A DNA stretch of 64,000 bases from Methylobacterium sp. UNC378MF (GCF_900103195.1 NZ_FMWU01000019.1:62001-126000), one strand, 5' to 3'. Positions 1-8,982 are shown, numbered from the stretch's first letter. Notes: generated from the letters alone by a model not told the origin. Translations and numbers: made by a program.

Positions 1-82
1 CGTCCCTGCGTTACCCCCCGCCACGAGGCCGGTCTGTCCCAGCGTGGTGCGAGGTTGTGGTGCGTGTGACCGGTTCTAGGAC

Positions 83-1498
83 ATGATCGCCCGGCACAGC
101 CTGATCTATGTCGGCTCGCGGGGCTTCGCGGCCGCCCTGAACATGGCCTCCGTCGCGGTGTTCACGCGGCTCGCGCCGGTGGAGAGCTACGGCACCTACC
201 TGTACGTCCTGTCCTGGGCGCTGGTGCTCTACGGCGCGACCTGCCAGTGGCCGAAATTCGCGTTCTTCGCCCTCTACGACGAGGCGCGGGAGCCCGCGCA
301 GGTCGGCACCGTGGTGCGGATCCTGGGCGGCACGCTGCTGCTCGCCGGGCTCGGCAGCGCGCTGGCCGCCGCCCTCGGACTGATGCCGGCGCGCATGGCC
401 GCCGCGATCCTGGCGCTCGCCTTTGGGACCACCCTGTTCGAGGGCTCCACCGAGATCGCCCGGACGCGCCTGCGGGCCGGGGCGGTGGCGGCCTCGGTGA
501 TGAGCCGGGCGGTCCTGATCCTCGCCCTCGGTAGTCTGGCGCTGCATCTCTCGCAGGATCCGCTGCATCTCGCCTTCGCGGTGGCGGCCGCGAATGCCCT
601 GGCCTCGCTCCCGGCCGCCGCCACGATCGCCCCGATGATGCCCGGTCGCGGCAGCCGGGCCGAGGCCCTGCGGCTGTTCGCCTATGGCTGGCCGCTGGTC
701 CTGTCCTTCGGGACGGCGGCGCTCGCCCAGAGCCTCGACCGACTGATCATCGCCAAGACGGTGGGGCCGGCGGGGCTCGGCGCCTACGGGGCACTGGCCG
801 ACTTCCTGAAGCAGAGCTTCATCGTGTTCGGCGAGGCGATCGCCCTGTCGCTGATCTCGATCGCCAAGCGCGAGGCGCGGGTCGGCGGGATGGCGGCGGC
901 CTCCGGGGTTCTGGGCGACGCCGCCCGGGCCATGACGCTGATCGCGGCCTTCGGGGCGGTGTTCTTCCTGTGCTTCGACGATCTGGTCGTCGCGGTGCTG
1001 CTCGGGCCCGCCTACCGGGCGGAGGCGCGGGCACTCGCCCCGGTGCTGATCCTGGCCTCCATCCTGATGATGTTCCGCGCCTATTATTTCGGGCAGGTGA
1101 TCTACTTCACCCGATCCAGCGGCCTGGAGGCGGCCGCCGCCTTCGCGACCCTCGCCGCCGTCGCCGCGCTGTCGCTCCTGCTGATCCCGCGATTCGGCGC
1201 CGCCGGGGCGGCCCTCGCTTTCGCGGGCGGCCAGAGCGCGGCCTGCCTCGTGCTGGTGCTGGGCGCCCGCCGGGCCGGCACGATGATGCCGCTGCCCCTC
1301 GCCGACATGGCGGGGATCGCCGGGATCGCGCTGGCCTGCGGCGCGGTGAATGCCGGCATCGCCCTGGTTCCCGGCGGGCTGATGCCGCCGGGGCAGGCCC
1401 TGCGGCTGGTCCTGCTCGCCGTCGCCGCCGGCGTGACCGCATGGCGCTACGACGTGCTCGGCTTCGCCGGCGCGATCCGTGACCGGCTCGCGGCCTGA
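83..1498 (+). CDS. Polysaccharide flippase (Wzx/MurJ-like, MATE superfamily)
   Basis: The 471-residue product is almost entirely hydrophobic, with about twelve to fourteen predicted membrane helices. It has the layout of O-antigen/exopolysaccharide lipid-linked unit translocases. An early segment reads SRGFAAALNMASVAVFTRL, and a mid-protein segment (SLDRLIIAKTVGPAGLGAYG) resembles the second-half start of this family. It probably flips an undecaprenyl-linked glycan across the inner membrane. The gene ends 10 bases before an acyltransferase of the type found in polysaccharide loci. No glycosyltransferase is visible inside the window on this side, so the substrate cannot be guessed. The ATG at 83 begins directly with the first helix. 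Confidence 0.85.
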   Translation: MIARHSLIYVGSRGFAAALNMASVAVFTRLAPVESYGTYLYVLSWALVLYGATCQWPKFAFFALYDEAREPAQVGTVVRILGGTLLLAGLGSALAAALGLMPARMAAAILALAFGTTLFEGSTEIARTRLRAGAVAASVMSRAVLILALGSLALHLSQDPLHLAFAVAAANALASLPAAATIAPMMPGRGSRAEALRLFAYGWPLVLSFGTAALAQSLDRLIIAKTVGPAGLGAYGALADFLKQSFIVFGEAIALSLISIAKREARVGGMAAASGVLGDAARAMTLIAAFGAVFFLCFDDLVVAVLLGPAYRAEARALAPVLILASILMMFRAYYFGQVIYFTRSSGLEAAAAFATLAAVAALSLLLIPRFGAAGAALAFAGGQSAACLVLVLGARRAGTMMPLPLADMAGIAGIALACGAVNAGIALVPGGLMPPGQALRLVLLAVAAGVTAWRYDVLGFAGAIRDRLAA

Positions 1499-1508
1499 CG
1501 GTCCCGCC

Positions 1509-2702
1509 ATGGCGGACACCGTCGCGCTACCGGGGGGCTTCGTGGCGGCGGTCCGGCCCCTCGATCCCGGAGCCCCCTGGATCCCGGCCTGGAGGGCCTT
1601 GGGCGCGGCCGCCCTGATCCGGAACCCGTTCTACGAGGCGGGCTACGCCCTGGCCGCCCGCGACGCCTTCGGGGCGGGCGTCCGCCTCCTCCTCGTCGCC
1701 GACCGGCCGCCTGAGGCGCCGGGGGCCCGGCTCGCCGCCGCCTGGCCGTTCCGGCCATCGCGGCGCCGCTGGGGCCTGCCGCTGCCGCTGCTCATGGGCT
1801 GGACCCACGGCTACAGCCCGTTCGGCGCGCCGCTTCTCGACGGCGCCGCGCCGGAGGCCGCGCTGGCGGGGCTCCTCGCCGCGCCGGGCGCGCTCGGCCT
1901 GCCGCCGCGCCTCCTCCTGCCGAACGCCCCCGCCGACGGCCCCCTGCCGGACCTCCTGACGGCCTGTGGCGGACGCCGCGCCGCCTACTGGCCGCATGAC
2001 CGGGGCCTGCTCGACCTGACCGGGCTCGGGCCGGAGGCGCGGGCCACCTATCTCGGGCACCTCTCCGGCCAGCGCCGGCGCAAGCTGCGCCGCGCCCGCG
2101 CGCGCCTGGAGGCGGCAGGGCCCGTGACCTTCGAGATCCTCGCGGCACCCGAGTCCCTCGGCTCCGCCCTCGACGCCCACATCGCCCTCGAAGCCGCCGG
2201 CTGGAAGGGCCAGGCCGGCACGAGCCTGGTGCAGCGGCCGGCGGAAATCGCGTTCCTGCGCACCGCCCTGGCCGATCTCGGCGCCGCGGACGCCGTGCGG
2301 ATCGCGCGCCTGCGCCGGGGGGAAGACCTCCTGGCCTCCCTGATCCTTCCGGTCACCGGCCGGGAGGCCTGGGTGCTGAAGATCGCCAACGACGAGACCC
2401 GGCCCGAGACGGCGCCGGGGGTCCAGCTCGTCCACCGGCTGACCGAGGCCCTGGCCGCCGGCGACGCGCCGATCGACCGGATCGATTCCTGCGCCCCCCC
2501 GGGCTTCGCCCTCGGCACCACCTTCTGGACGGAGCGCCGCCCGATCGCCCATCTCCTGGTGGAGGCGGGGCGCGATCCCCTGTTCCCGGTCGCCCGGACC
2601 CTGGAACGCGCCCGCGAGCGCGTCGCCCGGGCGCGTCTCACCATCCGAAGCGGGCGATCTGCTCCAGCCGCGCCCGCGTCGCCGCCGGGTCGCGGCCCAT
2701 GA
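1509..2702 (+). CDS. GNAT-fold acyltransferase, CelD/BcsL-like
   Basis: The 397-residue product has the double GNAT layout of CelD-like proteins of cellulose and exopolysaccharide clusters. The conserved central segment is LSGQRRRKLRRARARLEAAG (about residues 186-205 here), followed by an acetyl-CoA fold with HIALEAAGWKGQ. It probably transfers an acyl group to a cell-envelope glycan or its precursor. I chose the ATG at 1509 over an in-frame one at 1479, because 1479 overlaps the flippase end and 1509 lies 10 bases after its stop. The two genes therefore probably form one transcription unit. The 3' end overlaps the convergent gene at 2638 by 65 bases. Confidence 0.75.
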   Translation: MADTVALPGGFVAAVRPLDPGAPWIPAWRALGAAALIRNPFYEAGYALAARDAFGAGVRLLLVADRPPEAPGARLAAAWPFRPSRRRWGLPLPLLMGWTHGYSPFGAPLLDGAAPEAALAGLLAAPGALGLPPRLLLPNAPADGPLPDLLTACGGRRAAYWPHDRGLLDLTGLGPEARATYLGHLSGQRRRKLRRARARLEAAGPVTFEILAAPESLGSALDAHIALEAAGWKGQAGTSLVQRPAEIAFLRTALADLGAADAVRIARLRRGEDLLASLILPVTGREAWVLKIANDETRPETAPGVQLVHRLTEALAAGDAPIDRIDSCAPPGFALGTTFWTERRPIAHLLVEAGRDPLFPVARTLERARERVARARLTIRSGRSAPAAPASPPGRGP

Positions 2703-2994
2703 CGGCGATCCGCCCGGACAGGTCGTAGCAGGCCGCGCAGAACGGCAGCTGCAGCAGCGTGTACCCGTCGTCGCGCGCCCGGGCGACGGAGGCGATCAGG
2801 CAGGGCAGGACCGGCCCGTCCGGAGGGCCGCCGAGGCAGTCGGCCCGGGGGCTGCCGAAGGCCGGGCGGTTCGGCCAGGTCAGCAGGAGCGTGGTGCCGC
2901 CCCGGCGGTCGGGGGCCGGCGGCAGGGTGTAGCTGCGCAGGAACAGCGCGCAGGCTGCGAGGAGCAGAACCGGCAGGATCAGGGCTGCGCGCAT
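2638..2994 (-). CDS. Small exported protein of unknown function
   Basis: The 118-residue product opens with MRAALILPVLLLAACALFLR. This is a hydrophobic signal or anchor; LAAC could be a lipobox, with the Cys at residue 15. The rest is soluble and contains a CLGG and a CAAC cysteine pair. I do not recognise a family. It follows the small gene at 3013-3303 with 18 bases between them, so the two are probably cotranscribed. The end runs 65 bases into the convergent acyltransferase gene. Confidence 0.55.
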   Translation of the reverse strand: MRAALILPVLLLAACALFLRSYTLPPAPDRRGGTTLLLTWPNRPAFGSPRADCLGGPPDGPVLPCLIASVARARDDGYTLLQLPFCAACYDLSGRIAVMGRDPAATRARLEQIARFGW

Positions 2995-3012
2995 CGGCGG
3001 ATTCCGGACGCC

Positions 3013-3303
3013 TCAATCCCCGGCGTCGAAGCGCGTGCGATAGAACACCTCGCGGCCGGCGCCGTCGATCACCCGGACGGCCTCGGCCGGCTCGCCCGAG
3101 CGCTGCGGCACCCGGGCGCGGGCGAACAGGCGCAGGGCCCGCTCCTGCGCGCTCTCCAGGCTGCCGACCCGCACGGAGATCCGCGTCTGGATCTCGTTCG
3201 GCTCAGGTCCGAGGACTTCGATATGGAAGGTCTCGCGCAAGGGAATCCGCCTGATCGAGGGGCTTACAGGGTCGGATATCGGGATCCGGCCGGCGGGCGC
3301 CAT
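3013..3303 (-). CDS. Small protein of unknown function
   Basis: The product is 96 residues counted from the ATG at 3303. An in-frame upstream extension to 3609 looks non-coding and overlaps another candidate gene. The sequence is soluble, beta/alpha in style (ETFHIEVLGPEPNEIQTRIS, then an Ala/Arg-rich helix), and has no motif I recognise. It lies just upstream of the exported protein gene ending at 2638. The intergenic spacing suggests a two-gene unit. Confidence 0.5.
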   Translation of the reverse strand: MAPAGRIPISDPVSPSIRRIPLRETFHIEVLGPEPNEIQTRISVRVGSLESAQERALRLFARARVPQRSGEPAEAVRVIDGAGREVFYRTRFDAGD

Positions 3304-3514
3304 AGCATGTTCCAGTCCTGTGTCGGTCCGGATTGCGGCCTTCAGCCCATCGACCGCGCATGGCGGACGGAGCGAAGCGATTCGGGGATGTTCCACGCGC
3401 CCGATCGCGGCGCCGCCGGATGGCACCGTCCTCGGCACCAAGTCCGATTGCCCCACGCCCGGCCTCGGCTCTAAGAGAGCCGCTCCACCCGAGGAGAGAT
3501 CACCGGAGAACCCG

Positions 3515-3814
3515 TTGGACCCGCTCAAGGCCGCCGCCGCGACGCTTCTCTGCCTCGCCCTGTTCTGGCTGGCCTTCCGGCTGACGCGGCGGCTGGTCGA
3601 TCTCGCCATCGCGGGGGGCTATGCCGAGGAGCGGCAGCGGCTGGCCGAGGAGGCCGCTCAGGCCGAGGCGGGCGTCGTCCCGCAGGCCTCGGCCATCCGG
3701 GCGACCCCGGCGAGCTTGGCCTCGAACAGGGACCAGTCATCCACCGCGGCGATCGGCGCCCACAACGCCTCCACCTCGTCGATCAGGAGCGTGCAGGGCG
3801 CCCCCGCGAAATAG
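3515..3814 (+). CDS. Possible single-helix membrane protein
   Basis: A TTG at 3515 preceded by GGAGAA (3505-3510) opens a 99-residue frame. It begins with a hydrophobic segment (KAAAATLLCLALFWLAFRLT) followed by a charged helix. The first 45 residues look like a real membrane anchor. The last third overlaps the convergent selO gene by 157 bases and may be read-through rather than selected sequence. The family is unknown. Codon use in the first half is GC3-rich like neighbouring genes. Confidence 0.35.
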   Translation: MDPLKAAAATLLCLALFWLAFRLTRRLVDLAIAGGYAEERQRLAEEAAQAEAGVVPQASAIRATPASLASNRDQSSTAAIGAHNASTSSIRSVQGAPAK

Positions 3815-5085
3815 GGATGGTCGAGCCGCGCGCCCGGGGCGGGTGCGAGCGGCTCCAGCGCGGCCCGCACCGGCGCGAAGGCCTCGGAGCGGTACGACGC
3901 GGCGGCCGGGCCGGCCTCCGCGCGCCCGGCGCTCGCGAGGCCCCCGTACCAGTCGAAGAAGAATCGCTCGAAGGGCGCGCGCGTCTCGGCGAGGAACCGC
4001 CAGACCGCCGACACCAGCCGGTCGGTCTCCGGCTGCGGCGCCGCGGCGAGGCCGAGCCGGCGGAACAGGGCCTCGGCGAACGCCTCCTGCAGGGCTGGCC
4101 CGAAGCCGGCGAGGGCGGCTTCCAGGCGCGCCTGGGGCGCGAGCGTCAGCAGGCAATCGGCCAGCCGGGCGAGGTTCCAGAACAGCGCCTCCGGCTGGCG
4201 TCCGAAACTGTAGAGCCCGGTCTCGTCGAAATAGGCCGCGGTGAAGTCCGGGTCGAAGTGCGGCAGGAAGCGCCAGGGGCCGTAATCGAAGCTCTCGCCG
4301 GTGACGTTGATGTTATCGCTGTTGAGCACGCCGTGGACGAAGCCGGCCGCCGCCCATTGCGCGCCCATCCGGGCGACCCGGGCGACCACGTCCTCCAGGA
4401 AGGCGACGCCCCGATCCTCCAGGCTGTCGCGCCAGAGATCCGGCCTGTGGGTCTCGATCGTGTGGTCGAGCAGCCGGGCGATGTTGTCCGGCTCGCCGAG
4501 CGCCAGGAAGCGCTGGAAGCTGCCGATGCGGATATGACCGTGGGACAGGCGCACCAGCACGGCGGAGCGCGCCGGCGAGGGCTCGTCGCCGCGCACGAGA
4601 TCCTCGCCGGTCTCGATCAGGCTGAAGCTCTTCGAGGTGGTGACGCCCTGCGCCTCCAGGAGCGCGGTCGCCAGCACCTCGCGCACGCCGCCCTTGAGGG
4701 TCAGCCGCCCGTCGGCGCCGCGCGACCAGGGCGTGGTGCCGCTGCCCTTGGTGCCGAGGTCGAGGAGGCGCCCGTCCAGGCGGTCGTGGACCTGCGCGAA
4801 CAGGAAGCCGCGGCCGTCGCCGAGTTCCGGATTGTAGGAGCGGAACTGGTGGCCGTGATAGCGCAGGGCGAGCGGCGTCTCGAAGCTGCCGGGCAGCGGC
4901 TCGAACCGGCCGAAATGGGCGATCCACGCCGCCTCCGAGAGGCCGCCCAGGCCGATCCGTTCCGCCCAGGCCTGATTGCGGTAGCGCAGGATCGTCTGCG
5001 GGAACCGGGCCGGCGTGACCGGATCGAAGAAGGCGGGCCCGAGATCGGCGTGGCGCCGGGAAGGCTTGAAGGCGGTGTCGTCCAT
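3658..5085 (-). CDS. selO: Protein adenylyltransferase SelO (YdiU family)
   Basis: SelO is a pseudokinase-fold enzyme that transfers AMP from ATP to Ser/Thr/Tyr of target proteins, with a role in redox stress in E. coli. Family landmarks are YHGHQF near residue 75, GTKGSGTTPWSR, the LKGGVREVL segment, GHIRIGSFQR and HGVLNSDNI. The last carries the catalytic-loop Asn/Asp in family order. The 475 residues match shorter alphaproteobacterial members. The only C-terminal cysteine (residue 468) is followed by Gly-Thr-Thr, not the Ser-Ser seen after the redox Cys or Sec in other SelO proteins. The function call is firm; targets are unknown. Confidence 0.92.
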   Translation of the reverse strand: MDDTAFKPSRRHADLGPAFFDPVTPARFPQTILRYRNQAWAERIGLGGLSEAAWIAHFGRFEPLPGSFETPLALRYHGHQFRSYNPELGDGRGFLFAQVHDRLDGRLLDLGTKGSGTTPWSRGADGRLTLKGGVREVLATALLEAQGVTTSKSFSLIETGEDLVRGDEPSPARSAVLVRLSHGHIRIGSFQRFLALGEPDNIARLLDHTIETHRPDLWRDSLEDRGVAFLEDVVARVARMGAQWAAAGFVHGVLNSDNINVTGESFDYGPWRFLPHFDPDFTAAYFDETGLYSFGRQPEALFWNLARLADCLLTLAPQARLEAALAGFGPALQEAFAEALFRRLGLAAAPQPETDRLVSAVWRFLAETRAPFERFFFDWYGGLASAGRAEAGPAAASYRSEAFAPVRAALEPLAPAPGARLDHPYFAGAPCTLLIDEVEALWAPIAAVDDWSLFEAKLAGVARMAEACGTTPASA

Positions 5086-5159
5086 GCGGCGGCGCGTCTC
5101 TCCGGTCGGAAGGTAGACCTCGTCCTACCAAGCCGGCGGAACGGGATCCGTTGCGACGT

Positions 5160-5252
5160 CCGTCTTCGCGAGCGGAGCGAAGCAAGCCAGTCCGCGCCCC
5201 GGTCACGGAGGGCGCGCGGCCCTGAATTGCTTCGCTCCGCGCGCAATGACGG
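5160..5252. repeat. Palindromic interspersed repeat, family A
   Basis: Two 26-base arms (5160-5185 and 5227-5252) are near-perfect reverse complements built around GCGAGCGGAGCGAAGCAA and end in CCGTC...GACGG. The element sits between the 5' ends of selO and the 3' end of trmL. A related copy lies at 35561-35649 and a partial one near 38200-38245. It would form a long hairpin in RNA. This resembles REP/BIME-type elements. Confidence 0.7.
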
Positions 5253-5291
5253 CAGGAAACCGGCATCGGGCTGGCTGTCCGTCGGCGACGG

Positions 5292-5741
5292 TCAGCCCGT
5301 CTGCCGCAGGGCCTCGCCGGCGATCATCGCGGCCGCGACCGCGACGTTGAGCGAGCGCAGGCCCGGCCGGATCGGCACCACGATCCGGGCATCGGCCGCC
5401 GCGTGCACCGCCTCCGGCACGCCGGCGGATTCGCGCCCGACCATCAGGCAATCGTCCGGGCGGAAGGCGAAATCCGTGTAGGGCAGGGCGCCCGCCGTGG
5501 TGGCGAGGACGAGCCGGATCCCGGCCTCGGCCCGCCACGCCGCGAAGGCCGCGAAGGAGCGGTGCCGGGTGATCGCCACGTGGTCGAGATAGTCGAGGCC
5601 CGAGCGGCGCAGGTGCCGGTCCGAGACGTCGAAGCCCGCGGGCTCCACGATCTCCACCGCCAGCCCGAGGCAGGCGGCCATGCGCAGCATCGTGCCGGTG
5701 TTCTGGGGAATGTCGGGCTGGTAGAGGGCGAGGCGGAGCAT
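5292..5741 (-). CDS. trmL: tRNA (cytidine(34)-2'-O)-methyltransferase TrmL
   Basis: This is a SPOUT-class methylase that modifies the wobble position of tRNA-Leu isoacceptors using S-adenosylmethionine. The 149-residue product has the family start MLRLALYQPDIPQNTG, followed by the knotted C-terminal motifs FGRES-like MVGRESAGVPE and IPIRPGLRSLNVAVAAAM. The length matches E. coli TrmL. I chose the ATG at 5741 because it begins at the conserved N terminus; the longer in-frame extension upstream has no family resemblance and would overlap the divergent gene region. Confidence 0.93.
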   Translation of the reverse strand: MLRLALYQPDIPQNTGTMLRMAACLGLAVEIVEPAGFDVSDRHLRRSGLDYLDHVAITRHRSFAAFAAWRAEAGIRLVLATTAGALPYTDFAFRPDDCLMVGRESAGVPEAVHAAADARIVVPIRPGLRSLNVAVAAAMIAGEALRQTG

Positions 5742-5919
5742 GGCGCCGGCCTTGTGCGGGGCGGATGCCGCGCCGTCAAAGGCCGGCGGCGGCGACACAC
5801 GGCCGGCAAACCGCCGGGGCGGCCCCGGCCGATGCCGAGACCGCGCGGAACTTAAGCCCCGCCAGAACCTTGAGGCGGCGCCACCCCGATGTTCGGCCCC
5901 GTCTGAAAGACCTGCTCCG

Positions 5920-6423
5920 ATGCGCACCCCGCTCCTCGCCTCGGCCCTCCTGCTGGCCGGCCTCGCCACCGCCTCGGCGCAGACCGACGGCGCCAAGCCG
6001 GATAGCGGCAGCGCCGCGACCCCGGTCCCGGGCGCGCCCGCCACCATGGCCGACAACCTGCGCCCGACCTTCGTGGCCCAGACCCCCGACGACATGGTCG
6101 CCAGCAAGCTGATCGGCTCCAGCGTCGTCAACGGCGCCAACGAGACGATCGGCCAGATCGCCGATTTCGTCCTCGACCAGAAGGGCGCCGTGAAGGCCTG
6201 GATCATCGGGGTCGGCGGCTTCCTGGGGATCGGCTCGAAATACGTCGCGGTCGATCCGTCCGTGCTCAAGCTCGACCGCACCGACGGCAAGACCCTCCAG
6301 GCGCGGATCGACACGACCAAGGACCAGCTCCGCGCGGCACCGGAATACGTCTATCTCGGCAAGGAGCCGCCGAAGGGCGCCACCCCGGCGAGCCCGGCCG
6401 GGGAGCCGGCGCCGAAGCCCTGA
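5920..6423 (+). CDS. Exported PRC-barrel domain protein
   Basis: The 167-residue product has a signal peptide (MRTPLLASALLLAGLATASAQ), a low-complexity linker, and a PRC-barrel domain (about residues 62-125). The barrel is recognised by ASKLIGSSVVNGANETIGQI and the aligned strand KAWIIGVGGFLGIGSKYVAV. The C-terminal tail is Pro-rich. PRC-barrel proteins of this type are common in Rhizobiales and are linked to envelope or stress adaptation; no reaction is known. The ATG at 5920 starts exactly at the signal peptide. Confidence 0.82.
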   Translation: MRTPLLASALLLAGLATASAQTDGAKPDSGSAATPVPGAPATMADNLRPTFVAQTPDDMVASKLIGSSVVNGANETIGQIADFVLDQKGAVKAWIIGVGGFLGIGSKYVAVDPSVLKLDRTDGKTLQARIDTTKDQLRAAPEYVYLGKEPPKGATPASPAGEPAPKP

Positions 6424-6528
6424 CGGGGTCGGGCGGCGTGGCGCCGGGCGGCCGGCGGCACCGCGCCGGCTTGCCTCCGCGCGCGGTTGTGTGCTGTGCC
6501 GGCCTCCCCGGAGGTCGGAACCCGTCCC

Positions 6529-7110
6529 ATGCGCCGCGCCCTCGTCCCGCTCCTCGCCTTCTGCCTCGGCCTGCTCGGCCTCACCGGGGCGGCGGTGTTC
6601 GCCTTCCTGCCCGACAGGGCGCCGGTGGGCGTGCCCGGAGTCGGCGGCCCGTTCACCCTCGTGAACCAGGACGGACGCACCGTCACCGAGCGCGATTTCG
6701 CCGGCGCGACGCATCTCGTGTTCTTCGGCTTCACCCATTGCCCGGACGTGTGCCCGACCACCCTGCAGCAGATCTCCGACGTGCTGGCCGCCCTGGGGCC
6801 GAAGGGCCGGGCGATGCGGGTCGCCTTCATCACGGTGGATCCCGAGCGCGACGACCCGGCGAGCCTGAAGACCTACCTGTCGAGCTTCGACCCGCGCATC
6901 ACCGGCCTCACCGGCAGCCAGGAGCAGGTCACCGCCACCGAGAAGGCGTATCGCGCCTATGCCCGCAAGGTGCCGGCCAAGGACGGCGACTACACGATGG
7001 AGCACACCGCCCTGGTCTACGTCATGGACGCGCAGAACCGCTTCCTCGGCGCCCTCGATCTGACCCGGCCGGCCGACGAGGTCGCCGCGCAGCTCGCCAG
7101 GAAGATCTGA
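6529..7110 (+). CDS. SCO1/SenC family copper chaperone
   Basis: This thioredoxin-fold, membrane-anchored periplasmic protein is thought to deliver or reduce copper for CuA assembly in cytochrome c oxidase. The 193-residue product has an N-terminal helix (residues 5-27) and the copper motif CPDVC at residues 71-75. The third ligand, His159, lies in MEHTALVYV. The start at 6529 follows a good Shine-Dalgarno GGAGGT (about 6510-6516); an upstream in-frame GTG/ATG extension would bury that site. No oxidase gene is nearby. Confidence 0.9.
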   Translation: MRRALVPLLAFCLGLLGLTGAAVFAFLPDRAPVGVPGVGGPFTLVNQDGRTVTERDFAGATHLVFFGFTHCPDVCPTTLQQISDVLAALGPKGRAMRVAFITVDPERDDPASLKTYLSSFDPRITGLTGSQEQVTATEKAYRAYARKVPAKDGDYTMEHTALVYVMDAQNRFLGALDLTRPADEVAAQLARKI

Positions 7111-7137
7111 CCGGGGCAGGATCGGGCCGGGGACGCG

Positions 7138-7779
7138 CTACAGCGTCATCCCGGCATGGAAGCGGTCGGGGGAGAGCGGCAGCAGGAACTGCACGCCGAA
7201 GCCGCCCTCGAAGTAGCGCACCAGCCGCCCCGGCGTGCTGCCGACCGTGACGGCGGCGCCGAGGGCCAGCGGCACCGGGCAGGAAATCGCCACGCCCGAC
7301 ATCGAGATGTCGATGATGCGGGCCTTGATCTCGCGGCCGCCCTCGAGGCGCAGGATCACCGCCGTGCTGGTCGGCACGAGGCGCTCGTGCGAGCGACCCT
7401 CCGGCAGGCCCAGCATCTCCCGGTTCGCCAGCCAGGTGAGCTGGGAGGCGAGCTTGTCGCGCTTGCGCGGCGTGGCGTTGAGCTGGACCGCGAAACCGTC
7501 CGTGCAGATGCGGGCGATCACGCCCTCGATCCGGCCGATATGCTCCAGATACAGCACCACCCGCTCGCCGACCGCGCCCGGAACCGCGCAGGTCAGCCGC
7601 ACGCCGCCCGGCGACATGTCCACCGTCTGGCAGGGATATTCCCGCCGGTCGGCCAGCATGTAGCGGCCGAGCACGGCGACCCGGACGCGCTGGTGCCGGC
7701 GCTGGTCGGCCGCGCCGCGCGCCGGCTCGGGGGGCACCGCGTGTCGATCTGTTCCGGCGGTGGCCTCGACCGCGATCAT
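7138..7779 (-). CDS. Tandem PilZ domain protein
   Basis: The 213-residue product carries two PilZ-like barrels. The first has the c-di-GMP signature RRHQR (about residues 27-31) and DMSPGG (about 59-64). The second has DISMSG about 115 residues further on but no clear RxxxR. It probably senses cyclic-di-GMP through the first domain and controls motility, polysaccharide or adhesion outputs. No partner gene is adjacent. The call is firm at domain level; the pathway is unknown. Confidence 0.85.
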   Translation of the reverse strand: MIAVEATAGTDRHAVPPEPARGAADQRRHQRVRVAVLGRYMLADRREYPCQTVDMSPGGVRLTCAVPGAVGERVVLYLEHIGRIEGVIARICTDGFAVQLNATPRKRDKLASQLTWLANREMLGLPEGRSHERLVPTSTAVILRLEGGREIKARIIDISMSGVAISCPVPLALGAAVTVGSTPGRLVRYFEGGFGVQFLLPLSPDRFHAGMTL

Positions 7780-8021
7780 TCCGAGAATAGTCCTGCGCCG
7801 GCATGAGGGCCGGTGCAGACTAGGCGCGGACTGTTACGAAACCCTTTTTCCGGCCTCCGCGCGGAGCGGCGCTGCTGAAACATTCACGCGCGCGGAGCGC
7901 TGCGCCCTGCGCGGTCGACTTGCGCGATCGACTTGCACGCCGAAGATCTTCTCGCGCGCGCGCGGCGCTGCGATCGGATGAGCCGGCGCAATCCGGGCGT
8001 AAGATTGAATGAATACAGTCT

Positions 8022-8621
8022 TCAGGCGCGTCCGCCGGCATGGACGAGGAGGTGGCCGTGGCGCACCGGACCGGGATAACCGGCGCTCGTCCGGACGGCC
8101 GCGCGGGCAGGCGGTCCCGCCTCCGGGCGGCGGCTGGGAAGGATGCGCAGGGAGGTGGTCTCGGCCTCCACCAGCGGGCGCAGGCCGAGCCAGTGCGGGG
8201 CGCCGTCGAGGCTCAGGGTTCCGAGGGCGCGGACCTGGGTCCGACCGCGATGACGGAGCGGCAGGAGCAGGAGTTCGAGATCCGCCGCCTCGCCTTCGGC
8301 GTTGGTGCCGCGCAGGCCCGCCACGACGCCGAGGGTGTCGCTGGCGACGATCTCGACGATCCGCCAGGGATCCGGCGCGCGGGAGCCCCACAGCCGGGCG
8401 AAGGGCTCGCCCTTCAGTTCGCGGCCGTACAGGGCGCAGACCCGCGTCCCGGCGAGCCGGATGCTCGCGGAGCGGCTCGGCATGTCGAGTTCCAGGATCA
8501 GGCTGTCGGCGAGAAGGTGCCGGATCTCGCCCGGCTCGATCTCGGAGCGCTCCGGTGCGGCCCGCTCTCCGCGCAGGCGCTCCCAGTAGGCATGGAGCAT
8601 GCGGCTGGTGGGATGCTTCAT
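8022..8621 (-). CDS. PAS_5 family (DUF1488-type PAS) sensor protein
   Basis: The 199-residue soluble product matches the stand-alone PAS_5 family common in alphaproteobacteria. Landmarks are PTSRMLHAYWERLRG at the start, then an RLAGTRVCALYGRELKG segment and FARLW. These families have no output domain and are presumed signal sensors or regulators. I chose the ATG at 8621; a TTG six codons upstream is the alternative. The exact Pfam number should be checked by search. Confidence 0.72.
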   Translation of the reverse strand: MKHPTSRMLHAYWERLRGERAAPERSEIEPGEIRHLLADSLILELDMPSRSASIRLAGTRVCALYGRELKGEPFARLWGSRAPDPWRIVEIVASDTLGVVAGLRGTNAEGEAADLELLLLPLRHRGRTQVRALGTLSLDGAPHWLGLRPLVEAETTSLRILPSRRPEAGPPARAAVRTSAGYPGPVRHGHLLVHAGGRA

Positions 8622-8639
8622 CGGTGTCCCGATTCTCAA

Positions 8640-8982
8640 CGCCTGTGGTTCATCCCCGGATCAATCTGGCACATCCGAGCGGGTGTGACCGGCCGATCCG
8701 GGCGTTCACCGCGTCTGGGCGCACGGGCCGTGCCGGCCCCCCCGCACCCGTGCGGCGCCGGGCCCGCCGGCGACGCACCGTGCGGGGGTAGCGCGTCGTG
8801 GCCGGCGACACAATCGTCGCACCCCCGTCGCATCCTCCTCGGCGCGCCTCGGTCGTTCCGGGCGGATCCGGCCGGAAGACGGATCGATGCGGTGTCATGG
8901 TCCGGGATCCGGCCGGTATTCGCGAGCTTCAATACGTCGCCGGGGCTTGCCCAGGCGCCCCGCGCCCCGACATGGTGCCGCG
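8640..8982. other. Divergent intergenic region, no gene seen
   Basis: About 340 bases separate the divergent PAS protein gene and the rhomboid gene. Frames through it are arginine/alanine-rich shadows without a start site or family match. It presumably holds both promoters, but I see no convincing -35/-10 pair. Confidence 0.4.

Noticed and set aside
3817..5481. A 554-residue + strand frame opposite selO and trmL
   Set aside because: It runs across two real genes on the other strand without start signals or family motifs.
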